Shown here in pieces: positions 34,842 through 44,150 of a stretch of 50,476 nt of DNA. The stretch's first letter is position 1; each line of letters opens with the position of its first letter. A model generated the notes under the pieces. It was not told where the DNA came from. It was given only the letters and a program-made list of their open reading frames with translations, and did not search any database. This stretch comes from UPXZ01 sp964568675 (GTDB lineage Bacteria > Bacteroidota > Bacteroidia > Bacteroidales > Paludibacteraceae): the NCBI GenBank assembly GCA_964568675.1, contig CAZMQV010000016.1:1-50476 (forward strand), written 5' to 3'. The position numbers were made by a program, and so were the translations under genes.

Positions 34842-36415
34842 AATCTGCTCTTCATCATTTTTTGAACAATTTCCAGGGCTTTACTTTTCATGCTGTTGGA
34901 ATCAGACGAAATTTTGTCTTTTTGTTCATTGAGATATTTTTTATATGCTATCACAAACTCAGAATATAAGGGGTCTTTAAAAACCTGAGCAAAGCCAGAA
35001 TTATTAAGGATTTCATAAAGTTCTTTTAATCTAGCTTCCGATTCTTCACTCAATTGTTGCTCACTTTCTAAAAACAATAAATCATTACGTTCATTTAGTA
35101 ACCCTTGTGTTTCTAAATCCAATGTTGTTGGTAGTTCAAATAAATCACTAGTCAAGATTCCGGCAACACCAAGCCCCTTTGGATCTGATTTAGGCCTTTC
35201 GACCTTAGTTCTTTTTGTTTGACTATCAAACTTGAATAACTGAACTTGAGATTTGACCATGTTACCAATCACCAATGGATCATGAGAACAAAATATTATT
35301 TGCGTATTTTCTTTTCGTTTTACAACTCTATCCAGGTAGTCAAGAAATTTCCATTTCCACATTGGATTTAAATGAGTGTCTGGTTCATCTAATAAAATTA
35401 ACGATTCTTCATCTTTTGTAAACTTTAATAAGCCTAAAATTGATAATAATTGCTTTTCGCCTTCACTGAGTTCAGACATGGCCAATTCACCATTTACTCC
35501 CTCTTTTTGTACTTTTATTTTTACATCGTGAAGCATATCAGAAATATGAATACTTTCAAGCGCATTAAAGAGTTCTATTTTATCTTTATATTTAAATTCA
35601 ACCAAATCAGAAAACGTTTCTTTATCTCTTAAATAAAGATACAATCGATCTTGCGTTTCAGTTTTTTTATAGGAGACATCAACTCTTGCTCGATAATGAA
35701 TTGGCGCGTATGAGAACATGAGTAATTCCTCAAGAAATTTTCTTACTAATCCTTTTGAACCCCAGAGCAAAGCTTTTTTGTCTTTTCTTGATTTTGCCCA
35801 TTCAGGTTCTTTAAGCATAAATAAAGCCGACCCAAAATCAACAATTTTCAATTCTTCCCTTAAGAATTTCAATGTTTCTACTTCCTGGTCTTTGAACATA
35901 TAAAATGCGATCAGGGCGAAGCTTGCATGTATGTTTTGTGCCAGAAATATTCTTCTAATTGTGTTAAATTTACTTCGTTCTGCATCCTTTTTAGTAATCT
36001 CTTCGTAATACAGCTTTAGGTGAGGCATATATAAATCAGCTAAACGATCGCTAATCCCGGAATAGTAAATAAAAACATGCTTAGGCAAATAATGCTGAAT
36101 GTTTTTGGTTACTAAAGAAGTTTCGGACTTATCATTTACCTTAAAACTGTATTTATCTTTTTCGAATGAAACTTCAACGTTATTACCTCTACATTCATAC
36201 TTAATATAAAAGTCAAACAACTGTTTTATCTTCCGATTATGCACATAGATTAAATCCAAATCCCTGAAAATAATAACGAGTGCTTCTAAAAAGTTAGACT
36301 TTCCAGTGGCATTGAGTCCAAGCAAAACCGTTTCCCAGGCATTTTCATCTATGTTGATATGAAAATCTTCGAGGTTTTTGAAACGTGACTTAATATGTAC
36401 TTTATCTATTCTCAT
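34838..36415 (-). CDS. AAA/SMC-type ATPase, PtuA-like
   Basis: A 525-residue ATPase of the ABC/SMC type. Walker A is GLNATGKSN (residues 33-41); the signature is LSEGEKQLL (near 315); Walker B is SLILLDEPDTHLNP; the H-loop is FCSHDPL. The inserted helical domain lies between. No membrane parts. Such ATPases sense or move on nucleic acid and license a partner nuclease; the partner should be the HNH protein encoded directly downstream (4-base overlap). Its own start overlaps the hsdS stop. Confidence 0.82.
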   Translation of the reverse strand: MRIDKVHIKSRFKNLEDFHINIDENAWETVLLGLNATGKSNFLEALVIIFRDLDLIYVHNRKIKQLFDFYIKYECRGNNVEVSFEKDKYSFKVNDKSETSLVTKNIQHYLPKHVFIYYSGISDRLADLYMPHLKLYYEEITKKDAERSKFNTIRRIFLAQNIHASFALIAFYMFKDQEVETLKFLREELKIVDFGSALFMLKEPEWAKSRKDKKALLWGSKGLVRKFLEELLMFSYAPIHYRARVDVSYKKTETQDRLYLYLRDKETFSDLVEFKYKDKIELFNALESIHISDMLHDVKIKVQKEGVNGELAMSELSEGEKQLLSILGLLKFTKDEESLILLDEPDTHLNPMWKWKFLDYLDRVVKRKENTQIIFCSHDPLVIGNMVKSQVQLFKFDSQTKRTKVERPKSDPKGLGVAGILTSDLFELPTTLDLETQGLLNERNDLLFLESEQQLSEESEARLKELYEILNNSGFAQVFKDPLYSEFVIAYKKYLNEQKDKISSDSNSMKSKALEIVQKMMKSRL

Positions 36416-38199
36416 TTTGCGAGTGATAATAATGATTCTGTTCCTTTTTTTACTTCCTTGATATTGTTCTGAATCTTCTTAAGCTCTGCATAAAAATCTT
36501 CGATACTGTCTTTATGTTTGCTTTGCTGCCATACGTCTTTTGCAAGCATTGGCTTGTCGGAAGACAGAAGTACTTGTTCAATGCTTAGTTCTTTACTCAT
36601 CTTCTTACTTTTTATTGGTCTTGTTTTCTTTGTTTTCTTTTGATTTTCTAAGTATTTTTTCTTTTCAGCTTGTATGCGTTTTAGTAATTCCGAAGCTGGT
36701 TCATCTCTAGGATCTTGTTCTACTAATTTCCCTTCAAAGGCTTTTTTGAGAATAGATTGACGAAGGTATTCAGAATGTTTAAAACTCTGTATTATTGTTG
36801 ATTCTAAATTATCAACAATTGAGAATATAGAATCCAAATGGTTCACTATTTGAAGTTGCTCATTTATACTACATATTGGAGTATATATGTTATCTAATAT
36901 GTTAAGATTAATATTCTTTTGAGCAGTCGCAGGTGCAAATTCTTCGATACGCTTTTTAGAGAACTCAATAAAATGAAAAATATATTTGTCTGAAGTATTA
37001 TTTTCAGGCAAATATCCGACCACACTATCAGGGAAACAAGCATCAAAACCAAGAAAAGCTGTTTCAGCTATATTTGCAGCAATTGTAATGCATAATGTAC
37101 CTTTCTTCCATAATTTACTTTGTTGTAACCCAAATTCACTATAGGTTTTTTCAAATTCTCTTATAACTATGTTTGAATTTCGAACTTCCCCAGTCTGAAT
37201 AAATGGATAATCTCCACCAAATAATCGACTATCATTTCTGGGGCGGTGCTTTGACTTTCCTCTTTCAAGGCTGCCTAAGTTACCAAGTTTAGTGTACTTC
37301 CATCCAATTGGTATTTTAGGTAACTGAGCAATTTCGGATTCAATTATTTTGCCAATAACTCTATTTTGCTTTGGTCTTAGTGGCTTCTGTTCTTTCTTTC
37401 CATTCTTCTCCCAAACCTTCACTGCCTCTTTCCAATCTTTTACTTCCTGCTCATAGCGTTTTTTTCGTTCTTCTTTTATGCGTTCAAGCAATTTTTCTGC
37501 AGGTTCAGGATTATTTTCTTTGCGCCATTGCTCGGTAAGTTTGCCTTCAAATGCAGATTTCAATAAAGCTTGTCGGTACACTTTTAGTTGGGTTTGAGCT
37601 AATTTAAGATTGTCAATGCCATTATCTAAGTCACTGAATAATTCCTCAATTTTGGAGACAATGCGTTGTTGTTCTTTAAAGGGTGGTAGAGGAATTCTTA
37701 TTTTTGAGAACTCTGCAAATTTTAGATTTCTCAAGTTATTACTCCCGCCCTGATAATTTACAATTTCCCCGGAAGCATAGAAAAAATCAAAATAGTAATT
37801 TATAAACTTGCTATCCAGTGATTTTGGAAAGCGCATAAGTCTCATAAAATTTGTACAAACCTTTGGTATCGTAGGTTGAAATAAAAGAGACTGTTTATCT
37901 ACTAAAACAGTTCTACCAACAGGTTGGTCAGGTCCACCTCCAGATATTTCAAGTAATATATCCCCCTCGATAAGTTGCCTGTTTATTAGACTTGATTTTG
38001 CAATTTTTCTTAGTGATGCTGTATTTCCTTTGTTTCTTTGCCAATTTCTAATTTCAGAACCTCTAATACATAAAACATCCTGATAATCTTCATCATTAAA
38101 AGTTGGTTCTTTTCCCCAATCGCCCCCGATAATGTACATTAAGATTTCATCCAACTCCGGTGTTAACCAACTATCTTGATATTCAATTTTAAAACCCAT
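36412..38199 (-). CDS. hsdS: Type I restriction enzyme, specificity subunit
   Basis: A 595-residue HsdS with two target-recognition domains. The first spans about 1-160, followed by the conserved helix IRIPLPPFKEQQRIVSKIEE and the spacer helix; the second spans about 300-450, with its own conserved helix (SINEQLQIVNHLDSIFS). Each half contains the 'LKSAFEGKLTEQW' / 'LKKAFEGKLVEQD' motif. The last ~70 residues (after KTRPIKSKKM) are an extra tail that I do not recognise from the classic family. Its ATG overlaps the hsdR stop by one base (TAATG). Confidence 0.93.
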   Translation of the reverse strand: MGFKIEYQDSWLTPELDEILMYIIGGDWGKEPTFNDEDYQDVLCIRGSEIRNWQRNKGNTASLRKIAKSSLINRQLIEGDILLEISGGGPDQPVGRTVLVDKQSLLFQPTIPKVCTNFMRLMRFPKSLDSKFINYYFDFFYASGEIVNYQGGSNNLRNLKFAEFSKIRIPLPPFKEQQRIVSKIEELFSDLDNGIDNLKLAQTQLKVYRQALLKSAFEGKLTEQWRKENNPEPAEKLLERIKEERKKRYEQEVKDWKEAVKVWEKNGKKEQKPLRPKQNRVIGKIIESEIAQLPKIPIGWKYTKLGNLGSLERGKSKHRPRNDSRLFGGDYPFIQTGEVRNSNIVIREFEKTYSEFGLQQSKLWKKGTLCITIAANIAETAFLGFDACFPDSVVGYLPENNTSDKYIFHFIEFSKKRIEEFAPATAQKNINLNILDNIYTPICSINEQLQIVNHLDSIFSIVDNLESTIIQSFKHSEYLRQSILKKAFEGKLVEQDPRDEPASELLKRIQAEKKKYLENQKKTKKTRPIKSKKMSKELSIEQVLLSSDKPMLAKDVWQQSKHKDSIEDFYAELKKIQNNIKEVKKGTESLLSLAK

Positions 38200-40949
38200 T
38201 ATGCTGCTAATTCTGTATTAAGTTCATTAATAATTTCATCCAAGTTATTTCCAAAGAGTTGCCATATTCTCATTAAGCCTCCCTTTGAATCAAACGGACT
38301 GTAGTCCAAATCATCTTTATCTAAATAAAATGAAGTGGCAATATGATCTTTAATCATACGCAGCCATGTCATTTGTTCTTCGGTATATTTTAGTGTACCG
38401 GCTTGTTTTTTAAATACCCACTCCTGAAAGCGTTTATCCACTGCTTTGTTATATGGGGTGAGCTTGTCGTCCAAACCCATCACCCGGCGGATTAAGCTTA
38501 CCAGAGCTATCATTTCATTTAGCGGTTGGCTGCTTTGTAAGTTATCAATATGCTCGTAGGCTTGCCAAATTCGTAGAGGTGCCAGCGTTGGTTTATCTGC
38601 TTTCAGTTTTTCAAGTAATTCTTTTACCATTTTATAGGTTAGCTCTTTCCGCTGATAAGGTTGGGAATAAAACCAACTTAAAGCCACGATCTCATCTTTG
38701 TTCGCGTCAATGTATTCTTTGAAACTTTCAACCAGCTCCAGGGCTTTCTCCTGAGCATGTGTATCCCAGCCTGCAAATTCCAACTCATCAATATTCACTA
38801 CATCAATAATTTGTTCCAGAGCTTTGCGTACGGTATCCACATACTCAATTAATTCTCCAGAAATAGTTATTGTTGCCATTTGTGCTAATTCTTCCTTTGC
38901 TTCAGAAAGCTGTGAAGGCGTAGGATACAGATTTTTTGAAGCTGCAAAGTTATTAATCTTATCCGGGTCAAAGGCATTCAGAAGATCTTTTACCATCTGA
39001 TTGATTGATTTTCCTTTTGCTAATTCCTGAAACTTATTTTTTTGCTCTGCAGTAATCTGCTTTTCAATGCGTCCTAATCTTCCGGCCAATGAAACAAACA
39101 AATCTTCGTCCACTGTACCCATCATGGCAGCATGCATCAAATCTTTCAAAGGAACCGCTCTTTTTCTCTCCAGTGGTCTGCTGTCGGTTTTATTGGTTTT
39201 TGTAACACCTACCGCATCTACAATCACAAAATGATCTTTAGTAGCAATTGCAGAAGGAGTTACTTTTTTTAAATCTTCCAGTTTGATTGTACGTGTACCA
39301 CGCCCTTTCATTTGCTCGAAATATCCTTTCGATTTTACATCCCGCATAAAAATCAGACACTCCAGGGGCTTCACGTCTGTGCCGGTCGCAATCATATCGA
39401 CTGTTACAGCTATGCGTGGATAGTAATCGTTGCGAAAAGACGATAATACGGTTTTCGGATTTTCTTCTGCCTGGTAAGTTATCTTTTTGCAAAAACGGTT
39501 GCCTTCTCCAAACTCTTCACGCACCATGTTTATAATATCATCGGCATGACTATCCGTTTTCGCGAAGATAAGTGTTTTTGGCACTTCAGTTCTTCCGGGA
39601 AATATCTCCGGTAGTTTCTTTTTGAACGCTTTGATCACATTACGTATCTGGCTTGGATTTACAATATCTTTATCTAACTGATTGGCAGCGTATGAAATAT
39701 CTTCATCCAATTGTTCCCAGCGTTTTCGACGGCTTAGTTTTTCCCGTTTATCAACAAACTCATTGGCTTCAATAACAGCCCCGTTTTTAGTGATACGAGT
39801 TTCAATGAGGTAAGTATCGTAAGTTACATTAACGCCTTCTGCAACTGCTTCTTCGTGTGTATATTCACTTACAATATTCTCATTGAAAAAACCGAATGTA
39901 CGCTTGTCAGGTGTTGCGGTTAAACCAATAAGAAAAGCATCAAAATACTCTAACACCTGCCTCCAAAGATTATAGATTGAACGGTGACATTCGTCAATCA
40001 CAATGAAGTCAAAAAACTCAATTGGAATTTTCTCATTATATACTACCGGGAGAGGTTCCTTTGATTGCCAGGATCTTTCATTTGGGTTTTCTTCTTCTGA
40101 CTTTTCGTCGAGTTCTTCTCCTTTTAAAATAGAATATAAGCGTTGAATAGTGCTTATGCATACATGTGCATCGGGATTCACATAAGAGGAAGTCAGGCGT
40201 TGTACTGTATAAAGCTCTGTAAATGTCCTATTTTCATTTGGAGGAGTAAAAGCCATAAATTCCTGTTCAGCTTGTTCTCCAAGGTTCTTTGTGTCAACCA
40301 GAAAGAGAATTCTCTTTGCATCCGCATATTCAAGCAACCTGTATATAGAGGAAATTGCTGTAAACGTTTTACCTGCACCAGTAGCCATTTGAATTAAAGA
40401 CTTTGGTTTATTGGCTTTAAATGAAAGTTCAAGATTATTAATAGCTTTGAATTGACATTCACGCAGATTCCTTTTTTCTAAAATAGGGAATCCAAACAAT
40501 CTACTTCGTAATGTTTTCTTATTCTTTAGCTGAAACTTTATTGTTTCAGGACGGTGAAATGAAAATACATTTTTAGATCTTGGCTTTGGATCGTTTGCAT
40601 TTGTAAACCGCGTTACAACACCCGTTGATTCGTAAATATAGGGGAGGGGCTCATTGTTTATGTGTTTCAGTTTGCTTGTTGCATAGTCTCCGGATTGCTC
40701 TTCAACAACCGTAATATTTTGTCCCTCATCTTCTTTTTTAGCCTCAATCACTCCAACTGGTTTTCTGTCAACAAACAGGACATAATCAGCAGGCCCAACC
40801 TCAGTTAGATATTCTTTTATTGCAATTCCAGAAGCTACACTAAAGTCAATCTTATGTTTTTCTTGTATGGCCCACCCTGCTTGACGCAATTTTGCATCAA
40901 TACGGTCACGTGCGAGTTGTTCCGGAGTTTGGTTTGCAGTTTCTGACAT
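38199..40949 (-). CDS. hsdR: Type I restriction enzyme, endonuclease subunit
   Basis: A 916-residue HsdR. The PD-(D/E)xK nuclease domain has Asp55 and Glu69-x-Lys71 (GVIEAKK). The helicase part has Walker A MATGAGKTFTA, motif II DECHRS, motif III LTATPDK and the motif VI region QMKGRGTR. The C-terminal part matches the EcoEI HsdR C-terminal region. It translocates DNA and cuts unmodified DNA together with HsdM and HsdS. Start at ATG 40949 (MSETANQTPEQLARDRID) is preferred over ATG 40973 and the TTG at 40988. It follows AbiEii within about 35 bases. Confidence 0.94.
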   Translation of the reverse strand: MSETANQTPEQLARDRIDAKLRQAGWAIQEKHKIDFSVASGIAIKEYLTEVGPADYVLFVDRKPVGVIEAKKEDEGQNITVVEEQSGDYATSKLKHINNEPLPYIYESTGVVTRFTNANDPKPRSKNVFSFHRPETIKFQLKNKKTLRSRLFGFPILEKRNLRECQFKAINNLELSFKANKPKSLIQMATGAGKTFTAISSIYRLLEYADAKRILFLVDTKNLGEQAEQEFMAFTPPNENRTFTELYTVQRLTSSYVNPDAHVCISTIQRLYSILKGEELDEKSEEENPNERSWQSKEPLPVVYNEKIPIEFFDFIVIDECHRSIYNLWRQVLEYFDAFLIGLTATPDKRTFGFFNENIVSEYTHEEAVAEGVNVTYDTYLIETRITKNGAVIEANEFVDKREKLSRRKRWEQLDEDISYAANQLDKDIVNPSQIRNVIKAFKKKLPEIFPGRTEVPKTLIFAKTDSHADDIINMVREEFGEGNRFCKKITYQAEENPKTVLSSFRNDYYPRIAVTVDMIATGTDVKPLECLIFMRDVKSKGYFEQMKGRGTRTIKLEDLKKVTPSAIATKDHFVIVDAVGVTKTNKTDSRPLERKRAVPLKDLMHAAMMGTVDEDLFVSLAGRLGRIEKQITAEQKNKFQELAKGKSINQMVKDLLNAFDPDKINNFAASKNLYPTPSQLSEAKEELAQMATITISGELIEYVDTVRKALEQIIDVVNIDELEFAGWDTHAQEKALELVESFKEYIDANKDEIVALSWFYSQPYQRKELTYKMVKELLEKLKADKPTLAPLRIWQAYEHIDNLQSSQPLNEMIALVSLIRRVMGLDDKLTPYNKAVDKRFQEWVFKKQAGTLKYTEEQMTWLRMIKDHIATSFYLDKDDLDYSPFDSKGGLMRIWQLFGNNLDEIINELNTELAA

Positions 40950-40984
40950 ATCAATTTTATTTATTATTACCATGTTCAAATAAA

Positions 40985-41962
40985 TCAATGCTGATTTATT
41001 TTTTGAATGATCTCAGAAAAAACATTAGCTATCTTACTTTCATCTGGTATCTTTGAAAATGCTAATTGAGAAAGCTCTGAATTATAAGTATCCTTTAGCT
41101 TAGTCCAAAGAGTAGGGAAATCAATCATAAATGGTGATTGATTCGCTGCTTTGCCCACCCAGCTTGCGGGTTCGGCAAACATTTCCTGATCGTGCGCGTA
41201 TAGCTCGTTGAAGTCTTTTTTGAAATCGGGTGAACTGAGGTAGTCAGCACATTCCGGGTCGTTTGCCAAAAAATACAGGTCGTAGAAATGACGAATTTTG
41301 GAAGCTATGGCCACGGTCGGATTTTCGGAAAAAGAGAAACGGATTAATGAAACGAGTTTTTCGATCATTGTGCGTCGCTTGTCCAATACGTTGACTTCAA
41401 AGGGTTGCAAGTAGTGTTCCGTAATCAGATCGTGGTTTCCGGTTTTATTCAGGAATATTTCAATAAACGAAGTGATCGTTTTGGCTTCGTAGGGATATGG
41501 GTTGGCAAAAGAGGTTACTTCTACCAATAGATTTCCGGAACTGATAGCCGTTTTGGTTTTCTGTTTCAGCATATCGGGATAAGCATATACCGCCTTGTAA
41601 AACCGGGAGCCTTTGCTGGTGACACCTTCCACTTGAATTTCTTCCAAATCGGGGGTCATTTCTTTTGCCACTTTTTTTATCAATGTCTTCAACTGATTTC
41701 CGTTGAATGAGTTTGCATCAATGACAGCGATATCAATGTCCTCGGAAAAGCGATCGACCAGATTGTAAGCTTTGGACAATGATGTTCCACCTTTGAACAC
41801 CACTTTGCCGGCACTGGGATTCTGAGATAACCGACGTAGCGTGTTGGTGATCCAGTAATCTTTCTCGATATAGGCGGGAGATATATGGAAGTATTCGGCA
41901 GTGGCGAGCACAGTGTCTTTAAAGAGTTTCGGGTCGTTGTGCAACATTATTTGATCCTCCAT
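40985..41962 (-). CDS. AbiEii-type nucleotidyltransferase toxin
   Basis: A 325-residue protein. The nucleotidyltransferase motif is FKGGTSLSKAY (Gly58-Gly59-x-Ser61) and RFSEDIDI (Asp75, Asp77). 'EKDYWITNTLR' before and the helical C-terminal domain after are typical of AbiEii, which transfers nucleotides to tRNA and stops growth. It overlaps the antitoxin gene by 16 bases and heads the operon with it. AbiE-type pairs act in phage defence and element maintenance. Confidence 0.88.
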   Translation of the reverse strand: MEDQIMLHNDPKLFKDTVLATAEYFHISPAYIEKDYWITNTLRRLSQNPSAGKVVFKGGTSLSKAYNLVDRFSEDIDIAVIDANSFNGNQLKTLIKKVAKEMTPDLEEIQVEGVTSKGSRFYKAVYAYPDMLKQKTKTAISSGNLLVEVTSFANPYPYEAKTITSFIEIFLNKTGNHDLITEHYLQPFEVNVLDKRRTMIEKLVSLIRFSFSENPTVAIASKIRHFYDLYFLANDPECADYLSSPDFKKDFNELYAHDQEMFAEPASWVGKAANQSPFMIDFPTLWTKLKDTYNSELSQLAFSKIPDESKIANVFSEIIQKINQH

Positions 41963-42675
41963 TTTTTCTTGTTTGGCAATATTGATTCTGTTACCGGCAT
42001 GTTGTATTCAGTCACCGGATTCAGGGAGGTTGCTATTTTATCTGTCAATGATTTATCTGCTCCGATACTTTCGAGCATCGCTCCACAAAGTGCCTGTACG
42101 GCAGGGTTGTATTTTAATACCAGCGTAGCCAATGTTTTTACTTTATCGGCCGGAAGTTGCGATAGAATAATCATCAAGCGCTTGCAAGCTTCATCCGGTG
42201 TAGTTGCGGGAATTTCCCGGATAAAACGAATGGCATCGAGAATGCGAAGCAGCTCGATATTTGTTTTTGTAATTTTATTGGGCTGAACAATGAATGAGAT
42301 TTTATACAGCCCTCTTTTAATAGCTCTCCGGTATTTGTTGGTACCAATTTGGAGCGTAGCCGGTATCTGGGTTGTCAATCCCATTTCGTTGTAAGCGTTG
42401 TACCCGGTAATGTATCCGATTATTTCGCCGTCCTGATCCAATAAGTCTTTTGCAATCTGATATGCAGAGGGCTGTAAAGCTCCAAACCGCGACTGACGAG
42501 GTTTGTAAAATTTCCCTTTTGAGAGCTTTGTTATTTTACCTGCGGCTACCATTCTGTTTAAGGCTTTCACCACTGCGTCCTTGCTATTCACATCTATATT
42601 GAAATCAGTATAGGTGAAAATGTAGTCAGTCGGCAGCCTATCTATTGTATTTGCAACGATATCAGATATTTTCAT
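41947..42675 (-). CDS. AbiEi/DUF6088-type antitoxin
   Basis: A 242-residue protein. The N-terminal winged-helix (about 1-70) has 'IFTYTDFNIDVNSKDAVVKAL' and ends in KLSKGKFYKPRQSRFG, typical of AbiEi/DUF6088 antitoxins that repress their own promoter. The C-terminal ~170 residues form the antitoxin domain. The frame continues 30 residues upstream, but the TATATTTG box at 42691-42698 supports ATG at 42675 with a leader of about ten bases. Stop is inside the toxin gene. Confidence 0.87.
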   Translation of the reverse strand: MKISDIVANTIDRLPTDYIFTYTDFNIDVNSKDAVVKALNRMVAAGKITKLSKGKFYKPRQSRFGALQPSAYQIAKDLLDQDGEIIGYITGYNAYNEMGLTTQIPATLQIGTNKYRRAIKRGLYKISFIVQPNKITKTNIELLRILDAIRFIREIPATTPDEACKRLMIILSQLPADKVKTLATLVLKYNPAVQALCGAMLESIGADKSLTDKIATSLNPVTEYNMPVTESILPNKKKWRIK

Positions 42676-42690
42676 GAAATATTGTTTTTG

Positions 42691-42698
42691 CAAATATA
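42691..42698 (-). promoter_or_regulatory. Promoter -7 box of the defence operon
   Basis: TATATTTG on the minus strand, matching TAnnTTTG, 16 bases before the antitoxin ATG. Genes from here to hsdM have gaps of at most about 35 bases or overlap, so one transcript of some 12 kb is likely. Confidence 0.6.
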
Positions 42699-42819
42699 AA
42701 CTATTTGTCCCGTTTATTGCGTAAAAAACAGGACATTTTTTATAAATTATTTTCTTTGACTGCATAGAGTGCTGAAATTGTTAATGTTATAATTTTCTGA
42801 TTGAGGACAATGTGTGTTT

Positions 42820-42855
42820 AAATGTCAAGTAAACGGCGCAAAATACTTGACATTT
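42820..42855. repeat. Perfect hairpin 1 (12-bp arms)
   Basis: AAATGTCAAGTA at 42820-42831 and its complement at 42844-42855, loop 12 bases. Not at a gene end with a clear T-tract; possible operator or RNA structure. Confidence 0.75.
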
Positions 42856-42883
42856 TTATTGATTTCTGAGCTCTAAAGTATCT

Positions 42884-42920
42884 CAGAATTGGCAATAAAT
42901 GGTGTTTATTGCCAATTCTG
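42884..42920. repeat. Perfect hairpin 2 (16-bp arms)
   Basis: CAGAATTGGCAATAAA at 42884-42899 pairs over all 16 bases with 42905-42920, loop five bases. No T-run follows on either strand, so it is not a typical terminator. Confidence 0.8.
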
Positions 42921-43002
42921 TTGTATTTAATCGATGACTTTGGGGACATTGAGGACAATGAGTTTTTATTGAAACTACATTTGCAAACCACTACGAAATT
43001 TG

Positions 43003-43401
43003 TCAAGGATTGCAAATGTACTTTTTCTGTTTTCGTTTGTCTTTGGCAGTACTGACCTCTCCCTGTTTATGGGTACCCTTTCCAAGGGAGAGGGATTTGA
43101 TAAAATCACGTACCTCTAAAAGATTGAAAAGAAAGTTTGAATAGAGAGCGAAGCTCGAAATGTACTTGTAGGAAGCGAGCAAACGAACTGTTCGTTTGTT
43201 GGAGTGAAGAAGTTTGATCACAGTACGACTGTGGACAAAGTGATTACGGGAGGAGTTGAAATTTTTTTTTCGATATTGTCGAATATCGAAAAGTATTTCG
43301 GTTTTGTGTTGAGCGAGAAAAACAAGTTGTTTTTCGAGGTATTTTTCATCGAGTTGTTGACGGTGTTTGCGTTTCTGGTATGGGGAAAGGGGGGCTTTCA
43401 T
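43003..43401 (-). CDS. Small basic hypothetical protein
   Basis: A 132-residue, strongly basic frame (MKAPLSPYQKRKHRQQLDEK), with Arg/Lys-rich ends and a hydrophobic centre. No family recognised. ATG at 43401, 92 bases after the DnaC-like gene in the same direction. DNA-binding is conceivable from charge alone. It may be a chance frame; a 9-bp hairpin lies inside it at 43268-43289. Confidence 0.4.
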   Translation of the reverse strand: MKAPLSPYQKRKHRQQLDEKYLEKQLVFLAQHKTEILFDIRQYRKKNFNSSRNHFVHSRTVIKLLHSNKRTVRLLASYKYISSFALYSNFLFNLLEVRDFIKSLSLGKGTHKQGEVSTAKDKRKQKKYICNP

Positions 43402-43493
43402 TGTATTTGATTTTAGTATTCGATTAAATCTATTTTGTTGATAAGGGGCAATAGTACAGTGTTTGTTGACGTTGGGGACTGAGAGGACAATTG

Positions 43494-44102
43494 TTATTTC
43501 CGCTTGTCATGGGAATTTGAATTGAAAGCAATGAGATTGAACATCTCTCTCATTCTGGATCTTACCCGGTTGCCGTAGCAGCTTTCAAGCTCGGAGGCAG
43601 AGAGGTTAGTGGTGGCGTGGGTGATCATGTGGTTATTGATATAGTGATCGTACCGGGATAAGAGAATTTCGCCCATGACATTGCATTGATTGCCATAGTA
43701 TCTGAAGGTGCTTTCAGCACCCAGGTCATCAAAGCATGTGGTGTAGGGAATTGATTGGTTCGTAGTGTTGGAGTAAGCATGAGTGCTGTGTCGTTGTATG
43801 ACCTCGTACCCGTCTTTGATAAAATCGAAAGTGATTTCGCGGCAAGATTTGATTCCAAATCGTCGTTGCGGTTTCACCATCATTCGCATTATGGCCATTA
43901 AGCTTGTTTTACCGCAACCGATAGGACCGGATAATAAAATACCTTTTTGTAGGTTGATTCCGAACTTTTGTGCTTGCTGTTCATCCTGCATAAACCAGGT
44001 GATCAGCTTTTGAACAAGCTCATAATCTTCGGGAATGATTTGAAAATGTTCACCGAACATTTCTTTTCCTTTTGATTGGATAATTGAGAGGTTGTCGTTC
44101 AT
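43494..44102 (-). CDS. DnaC-like helicase loader ATPase
   Basis: A 202-residue AAA+ ATPase. Walker A is GPIGCGKTS (residues 59-67), Walker B is CFDDLGAE, and the sensor-type region is HATTNLSASELE with Arg in YGNRVRSRMRE. This is the layout of DnaC/IstB-type loaders, which place the replicative helicase on an origin. It is the partner of the initiator-like protein at 44372-45166; between them are repeats suited to an origin. No membrane part. Confidence 0.85.
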   Translation of the reverse strand: MNDNLSIIQSKGKEMFGEHFQIIPEDYELVQKLITWFMQDEQQAQKFGINLQKGILLSGPIGCGKTSLMAIMRMMVKPQRRFGIKSCREITFDFIKDGYEVIQRHSTHAYSNTTNQSIPYTTCFDDLGAESTFRYYGNQCNVMGEILLSRYDHYINNHMITHATTNLSASELESCYGNRVRSRMREMFNLIAFNSNSHDKRK

Positions 44103-44109
44103 TATTTTT

Positions 44110-44150
44110 TAGATTATAGAGCAAAGAATAAAGATTAAAGAACAAAGACT
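44110..44150 (-). repeat. Repeated upstream module, copy 1 (DnaC-like gene)
   Basis: Version of the shared module (minus-strand reading GTCTTTGTTCTTTAATCTTTG and on) directly before the ATG at 44102. Copies 2 and 3 are at 45171-45204 and 46154-46187. Confidence 0.65.

Larger units (their letters stand above)
42676..43002. other. Intergenic region upstream of the defence operon
   Basis: Promoter box and two perfect hairpins (below), and two copies of ATTGAGGACAAT. No gene is supported; a 65-codon frame at 42818-43015 runs through both hairpins. Confidence 0.55.

Noticed and set aside
36412..38199. Invertible hsdS shufflon
   Set aside because: Only one hsdS gene is present; no second recognition-domain cassette or inverted repeats near a recombinase were found next to it.
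42818..43015. 65-codon minus-strand frame
   Set aside because: It passes through both perfect hairpins; the structure explains the sequence better than coding does.
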